From CAZELM01 sp964512995 (GTDB lineage: Bacteria > CSSED10-310), in assembly GCA_964512995.1 (NCBI GenBank), contig CAZELM010000013.1:1-64000 (forward strand): DNA of 64,000 bases, written 5' to 3'. Position 1 is the first letter of the stretch. Each line of letters opens with the position of its first letter. Shown piece by piece: positions 60,901 to 64,000 of the stretch. The notes beneath the pieces were generated by a model. That model was not told the origin of the DNA and did no database searches. It worked only from the letters and a program-made list of their open reading frames with translations. Position numbers and translations under genes: made by a program.

Positions 60901-62828
60901 GAGTGATCAATGTCCAATGTGATAACGACCTGATGCGCTGCTGCTCCGTCGTTGGCGATAGCCAGATTCAACCCAATTGATTCTCCGGGTTCCCAGCACC
61001 CATCCTGATCACCCGGCGTCGTATCCTGGCTGCCATGATCGATAATGGTAAATTCGGGTCGTGCTGGAGCAGGACCAGCCGCCAGAGATGGATCTCCAAA
61101 GTATTCAAACTCGAGTACCGTGATATAGTCGGCTGTATCGCTCAGACCTTTCTCAAGAAGCAATGAGGATAAAGCATTGAGCCCCAAATGACCTTGATTC
61201 GTAAAACCCTGGTGAACTCCCTTGAAAAAGCTGCGATCCAGGAAGCCCATTGCTCCGTTATGCCCACCGTACCCAAATCCGCCGGCAAAAGCCGTTCGGG
61301 TAGCACCATAGTAGGCGACAGAACCACCATCCGGATTCAGCATGAAGGCTTCAGCTAGACATTTGATGTAGCCCTGCTCGGGACATTCCGGATTTTCCGT
61401 GTCGAAAACTCCCGTTGAACAGGCATAACCGAAAACAATGGGGAGTTTGTCGCGGTTTCTCAGTGAAAAGGCATTATTGACATCGAATCCACCCTCGAAT
61501 GCCCAGCCTGCCACCCATCCATGGTTGGCAAAATTGACATATAACCCTCCGGATTCAATGGCGTCGATCAGGTTTTCCGTGGTCAGAACATGCGTTCGAG
61601 GAAATCGATCGGTTTCATACAGCTTGATCAATTCATAGGCATTCAATGATTCTTCTGCGATGAGTTCTTTGGTTGCTTCACCTTCGGGAACCCCCGTGGT
61701 GTCTCCATGTTCAGATTCAGTAAACGTGTCTGCTCCGGCAAGAATCACACGGTCAAGCCATTCTTCCTCTCCTGTCAGCGTTGTTTCATAACGGATGATC
61801 TTCGTCAGGACATTCTGAAGCTCTCCGGTGGTTGTCGCCGGGATCCGGCCAATGAGAACATCCGGCATAAAGTCACACATGTCGATGTCACCATTGCTGT
61901 ATTCACCAAAAATATCATTTTCATTTCCATCCCAGGAGCAGAATATACCATGACCATCATATAGATCGGCATAGTAGAGATCCGCAGGCGTGTTTCGCCA
62001 GTCATTCATTCCGCCGTAACCCGCATGAAAGGTATACCTCACCGGCAACCGGCCTGCATCTCCGGCCAACAGAACAAAGCGGGTTGCTGATTCCCTATAC
62101 GTATTTTCAATCGCGTACTTTATCTTTTCGGGCAGGTCCCGTCCGAGACTCATCTCCTGAATGGACTCCAGAGATAAGGAGAGGGTTGGTATTCCCAGGG
62201 ATTCTTTATGAGCGATGTAATCTGACATCACATCGAGAAACTCCTGGGGAGCAATAATCAGAAGACTGGCGCGGTCTCGATCTCGCGTTTGTTCCGGTGT
62301 TCTGGCTTCCAATTGCAGTCTGATCTCTGAAATATATTGAACATGTTGCTGATATACCCGGACCGGATAAACGGTAACAACCGCGAACAGGGTGGGCTGA
62401 AGCGTACCGGGATCCAATCCCTGCATCAATTCCAGATCATACCATTTGTTTGGATAGTAATCGTTCCCGCACAATGGATTCGAAACACGATCGAGTGGCT
62501 GTTGTCCCGTTATCGTTGGCTTGGGAGGTAAAACAGCGAGAGGGGACTGGATCGTGGTTTCCGCAATCCTGAACTGGAGAATATTCAGCGGAGCAACCTG
62601 TGTTCCCGCCGGGAATCGATACACTTTACGGATCAATGGAAGATCATATCCCCCAGAGGCTTGAAGACGCATCGGAGCATCACGCAAAATAAGGCTGTTT
62701 CCTTCAACGACAGGAGGCTGCTGGAATTGATATTCCAGGCTTTCCTGGATTGAAGCGGCATCCGCTAATGCATTAAAAGATAGAATCATCATGCATAGAT
62801 AAAAAAATTTCCGGAAAGAATCTCTCAT
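57984..62828 (-). CDS. giant secreted C25 (gingipain-type) peptidase fused to ThuA-like and kelch domains
   Basis: A 1,614-residue exported protein. Signal peptide (1-24). A gingipain-like N-terminal beta region (about 25-185). A C25 cysteine peptidase domain (about 190-600) with a likely catalytic His near 434 (VNFANHGWVAGW) and Cys near 468 (GYACSTGVFD). Ig-like domains follow (about 605-930), including the DDGLHQDGAAGDTIFG loop. A glutamine-amidotransferase-like, ThuA-type fold covers about 945-1160 (HDILIVCGADNDLYLGLYTQALDDAG). Kelch-type beta-propeller repeats (about 1185-1500) close with a beta domain. No Por-type C-terminal sorting domain is seen. AAGGAGG sits 5 bases before ATG 62828. 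It is monocistronic. Target substrates unknown. Confidence 0.85.
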   Translation of the reverse strand: MRDSFRKFFYLCMMILSFNALADAASIQESLEYQFQQPPVVEGNSLILRDAPMRLQASGGYDLPLIRKVYRFPAGTQVAPLNILQFRIAETTIQSPLAVLPPKPTITGQQPLDRVSNPLCGNDYYPNKWYDLELMQGLDPGTLQPTLFAVVTVYPVRVYQQHVQYISEIRLQLEARTPEQTRDRDRASLLIIAPQEFLDVMSDYIAHKESLGIPTLSLSLESIQEMSLGRDLPEKIKYAIENTYRESATRFVLLAGDAGRLPVRYTFHAGYGGMNDWRNTPADLYYADLYDGHGIFCSWDGNENDIFGEYSNGDIDMCDFMPDVLIGRIPATTTGELQNVLTKIIRYETTLTGEEEWLDRVILAGADTFTESEHGDTTGVPEGEATKELIAEESLNAYELIKLYETDRFPRTHVLTTENLIDAIESGGLYVNFANHGWVAGWAFEGGFDVNNAFSLRNRDKLPIVFGYACSTGVFDTENPECPEQGYIKCLAEAFMLNPDGGSVAYYGATRTAFAGGFGYGGHNGAMGFLDRSFFKGVHQGFTNQGHLGLNALSSLLLEKGLSDTADYITVLEFEYFGDPSLAAGPAPARPEFTIIDHGSQDTTPGDQDGCWEPGESIGLNLAIANDGAAAHQVVITLDIDHSDITLINDMLTYDEISRGGIMEISNLLQFSIHSEAELDQIVPITISISSLEGSFSFSKDGYIGAQAYLTASELRITADNNNDTIASPGEYIDFAPVLTNIGCMTASGVTESIYIDDPWVVEYGIKGSEILDDIPAGSTFLSTKSFWAILDPMTPHDHAIPCHIELTLPDPETVWVFDLQLPVKDYVMPMIDQFTVTPAVPEPGDTITITVRALDGSGVDHVECMLRSFDNDDSQSISLYDDGLHQDGAAGDTIFGNQLTLSDVKAFYQADIYASDQRGMGGTIYGIGGLSTVLFRSDHDILIVCGADNDLYLGLYTQALDDAGYEYDVWSSYRGLPTSEILDRYLDGVIILFYSHTYPFLEESERSAISYYLSKGGNLLITEQDIGWAMVEMGTPETIQWYHDTLLADYISDSVTERTIIGNTDHFPGLELSIEGGSGAQNQDWPSLIEPVAPAQTCFTYKDFSGPNTGTAGICADRDGAKHIYLAFGFEGIATQGQRRDAMEAMMDWFGMEPTASHCPWDQSPGWWYGPEIPVNYMYTSSAFCQASMRIYQAGGYQDSTGTTDPSIYYLDTQTHLSGDTGAELSEPRFYHATACLDDQNGSKLYFIGGMAQDGTAKREIEMFDPVSGIVEVMDQDLFPYANAIPGAWAVTGNKFYLLSVIRLDIAAQMGETWVFDPLAPRGQRWSSMGISMNSPRIFCPTAVYNNKIYAFGGLVMDEENPQYSIPLNTIEILDLSAETPSWNDSAIQPMNDYLFLHSAVVIPAGSNVSMAGKILLAGGYDTSSCQIYDPEMDTWKDYWSPMSLRALQNQLILVPSPRGPEVWALGSYFQMGVDNTGNTEILHLGDDPEGSWIGIRTNHTFIPGGCNMTVSVDLAGELNPRPIDCYVAMEIAGFWYFLTSDPTYPTFSSQALPLFAGAPLSVDFTYSGPLLQIPIPPDIPSISGAFYAATIYSGTADLAGGFAWTDFYILGN

Positions 62829-63129
62829 ACATGCCCTCCTTCAAAATGGTCATGGATTCACTTTTACCGCAATGGTAACGATCATGCAATGAAGATTATA
62901 TGAACCGAACTGAATAATTCCATTAAAACCTGAATGAACATGAGTATACCATTCGATATATCTGAAAGAAAATACGAATCTGGATAACTGAATGTTCTGA
63001 AATCAGTTGTAAATAATATCCGGATTCCTGTTGTTTTATATAAAGTCAGAAGTGACAATTGCTTTCACGTCCGCAAAAAAAGTTTTGGCATGGTTCCCGC
63101 TCAACGTCGGCTTTGTTCTTGTATTGGCT

Positions 63130-63221
63130 CATGCTGGATTGCCCGGCAACCCTCTCATAATCTGAAGAAGGAAGCGCACATATGCTCTTCCTCTTTCATG
63201 GGGAAGGGTTGGGGATGAGGT
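63130..63221. repeat. dispersed intergenic repeat, copy B
   Basis: Matches the element at 33061-33171 in order and orientation: CATGCTGGATTGCCCGGCAA, CCTCTC, GCACATATGCTCTTC and a TTTCATGGGGAAGG hairpin end. It is directly followed by the 21-bp array. Confidence 0.6.
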
Positions 63222-63222
63222 T

Positions 63223-63572
63223 GGTCATCCCCGCACGATTGTAAGCGGTCATCCTGTGACTGTAAGCGGTCATCCTGTGACTGTAAGCGGTCATCCTGTG
63301 ACTGTGAGCGGTCATCCTGTGACTGTAAGCGGCCATCCTGTGACTGTAAGCGGTCATCCTGTGACTGTGAGCGGTCATCCTGTGACTGNNNNNNNNNNNN
63401 NNNNNNNNNNNNNNNNNNNNNNNNNNNNNNNNNNNNNNNNNNNNNNNNNNNNNNNNNNNNNNNNNNNNNNNNNNNNNNNNNNNNNNNNGCCATCCTGTGA
63501 CTGTAAGCGGTCATCCTGTGACTGTGAGCGGTCATCCTGTGACAGTGAGCAGTCATCCTGTGACTGTATGCA
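63223..63572. repeat. 21-bp tandem array, interrupted by gap
   Basis: About 7 units before and 4 after the N run, each 21 bases, core AGCGGTCATCCTGTGACTG plus TA or TG. The first unit (63223-63246) is imperfect and merges with the end of the dispersed repeat (GGTCATCCCCGCACGATTGTA). The true unit count is unknown because of the gap. As in the array at 27234-27626 the period is exactly 21. Confidence 0.9.
63389..63488. other. scaffold gap of 100 N
   Basis: Exactly 100 undetermined bases inside a tandem array, the default size used for gaps of unknown length. The repeat collapsed or was not spanned by reads; the real distance may differ greatly. Confidence 0.95.
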
Positions 63573-63798
63573 GTGATCTCATTATCAGAAAGAAGACCGG
63601 AAAAAAATTTTAACCGAATATGTCCGATATGTTTGGTGTTTTATACCGAACATGCTTTAGAATAAGGTGTTGCCAGCACGTTTTATGTGGATAAGCATGG
63701 GGAAACGGAGATGATCCATTGATGAGTAGGAAGTTTAATCGATATAGACAAGGGGGGCCGATAACTGTGCCCCGTTCCATACTCGGCAGAGCGTTACA

Positions 63799-64000
63799 AT
63801 GAAATCACACCGCATCCTGCTGATATATCCCCCACATACACGCAATACCGAGCCTCCCCTTGGGTTGGGTATATTGTCAGGCTATCTGGCTGGATTGCGT
63901 CAGACTGTGCGTATTCTTGATTTAAACTGTCAATCCGGACCGATGTTGGCTCAGATGGTTCCAGATACATCGGATTCACGAAGACATCGATCTGCGCTCC
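63799..64000 (+). CDS. partial gene, likely radical SAM/B12-binding protein N-terminus
   Basis: An open frame from ATG 63799 that runs off the right edge (67 codons visible). It begins HRILLIYPPHTRNTEPPLGLGI, followed by LSGYLAGL, the start pattern of the B12-binding-like Rossmann domain of radical SAM proteins ('L-L-I-x-P-P ... P-P-L-G-L-G-x-L-S-G-Y-L'). The CxxxCxxC motif would lie outside the window. No strong ribosome site is seen. If correct it is a third member of the family seen at 13624 and 15290. Confidence 0.65.
   Translation, partial: MKSHRILLIYPPHTRNTEPPLGLGILSGYLAGLRQTVRILDLNCQSGPMLAQMVPDTSDSRRHRSAL

Larger units (their letters stand above)
62829..63798. other. 970-base non-coding region with repeats and a scaffold gap
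   Basis: Contains the promoter region of the C25 gene (a TATAAT on the minus strand near 62900), a dispersed repeat (63130-63221), a 21-bp array with a 100-N gap (63223-63572), and about 225 bases of unremarkable sequence before a partial gene at 63799. Frames running through the array are low complexity and not believed. Confidence 0.5.

Noticed and set aside
63155..63576. Repeat-protein-like frames across the second 21-bp array
   Set aside because: Same reason, and they cross a 100-N gap.

Overview
This 64 kb window is a chromosomal contig of a Gram-negative-type, probably anaerobic or microaerophilic bacterium that I cannot assign to a named phylum. The signs are a complete Bat (aerotolerance) operon, an ABC-2 polysaccharide exporter with many GT4 glycosyltransferases, a type IV prepilin, a lipobox lipoprotein, and large secreted proteins with Pro-Thr linkers, tandem OB-like domains, a gingipain-type protease and an IPTL-like C-terminus. 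Together these fit a poorly sampled candidate-phylum lineage. Base composition looks slightly AT-rich, with a visibly GC-richer stretch from about 24.4 to 32.9 kb. A run of 100 N at 63389-63488 shows this is a scaffold from an assembly.

Layout. 0-6 kb: stress block with two Hsp20 genes, htpG, a pentapeptide-repeat protein, a PNPOx-fold flavoprotein-like gene and thiol peroxidase tpx. 6-13.5 kb: exported or envelope proteins (small secreted protein, HEAT-repeat membrane protein, prepilin, an unknown, and a secreted protein with duplicated OB-like domains). 13.6-26.9 kb: a surface-glycan region with two divergent radical SAM genes, a minus-strand operon (two GT4 enzymes, one ABC-2 permease, two different ATPases with large C-terminal extensions, then a small helical protein) and two divergent GT4 genes. 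27-30.2 kb: a repeat-rich island with a 21-bp minisatellite, 151-bp direct repeats carrying a 13-bp palindrome, mutY, and a frameshifted REP-associated transposase next to another copy of the same palindrome. 30.2-36 kb: clpB, a membrane protein, endonuclease IV, a lipoprotein and an unusual receiver-DHp protein. 36.4-47.1 kb: carD, then a long PpiC-moxR-DUF58-bat operon. 47.2-50.5 kb: rpsU (minus strand) and dut, a beta-lactamase-fold hydrolase and purF (plus strand). 50.5-54.3 kb: a second glycan cluster (priming sugar transferase and two GT4). 54.5-62.8 kb: a secreted subtilase and a 1,614-residue C25 peptidase/kelch protein. 62.8-64 kb: a second 21-bp array interrupted by the gap, then the start of a third radical-SAM/B12-like gene.

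How they work together. Chaperones (Hsp20, HtpG, ClpB) and redox enzymes form the protein- and oxidant-stress arm. The Bat operon probably assembles an envelope VWA/TPR complex under a MoxR ATPase. The two glycan clusters could prime a lipid-linked sugar (50.5 kb cluster), extend it (six GT4 enzymes) and export it (ABC system with a terminus-recognising ATPase domain). The most unusual signals are the paired ATPases with unlike extensions, the RAYT/palindrome system next to a period-21 array, the ATPase-less DHp-receiver protein, and the giant C25/ThuA-like/kelch protein.
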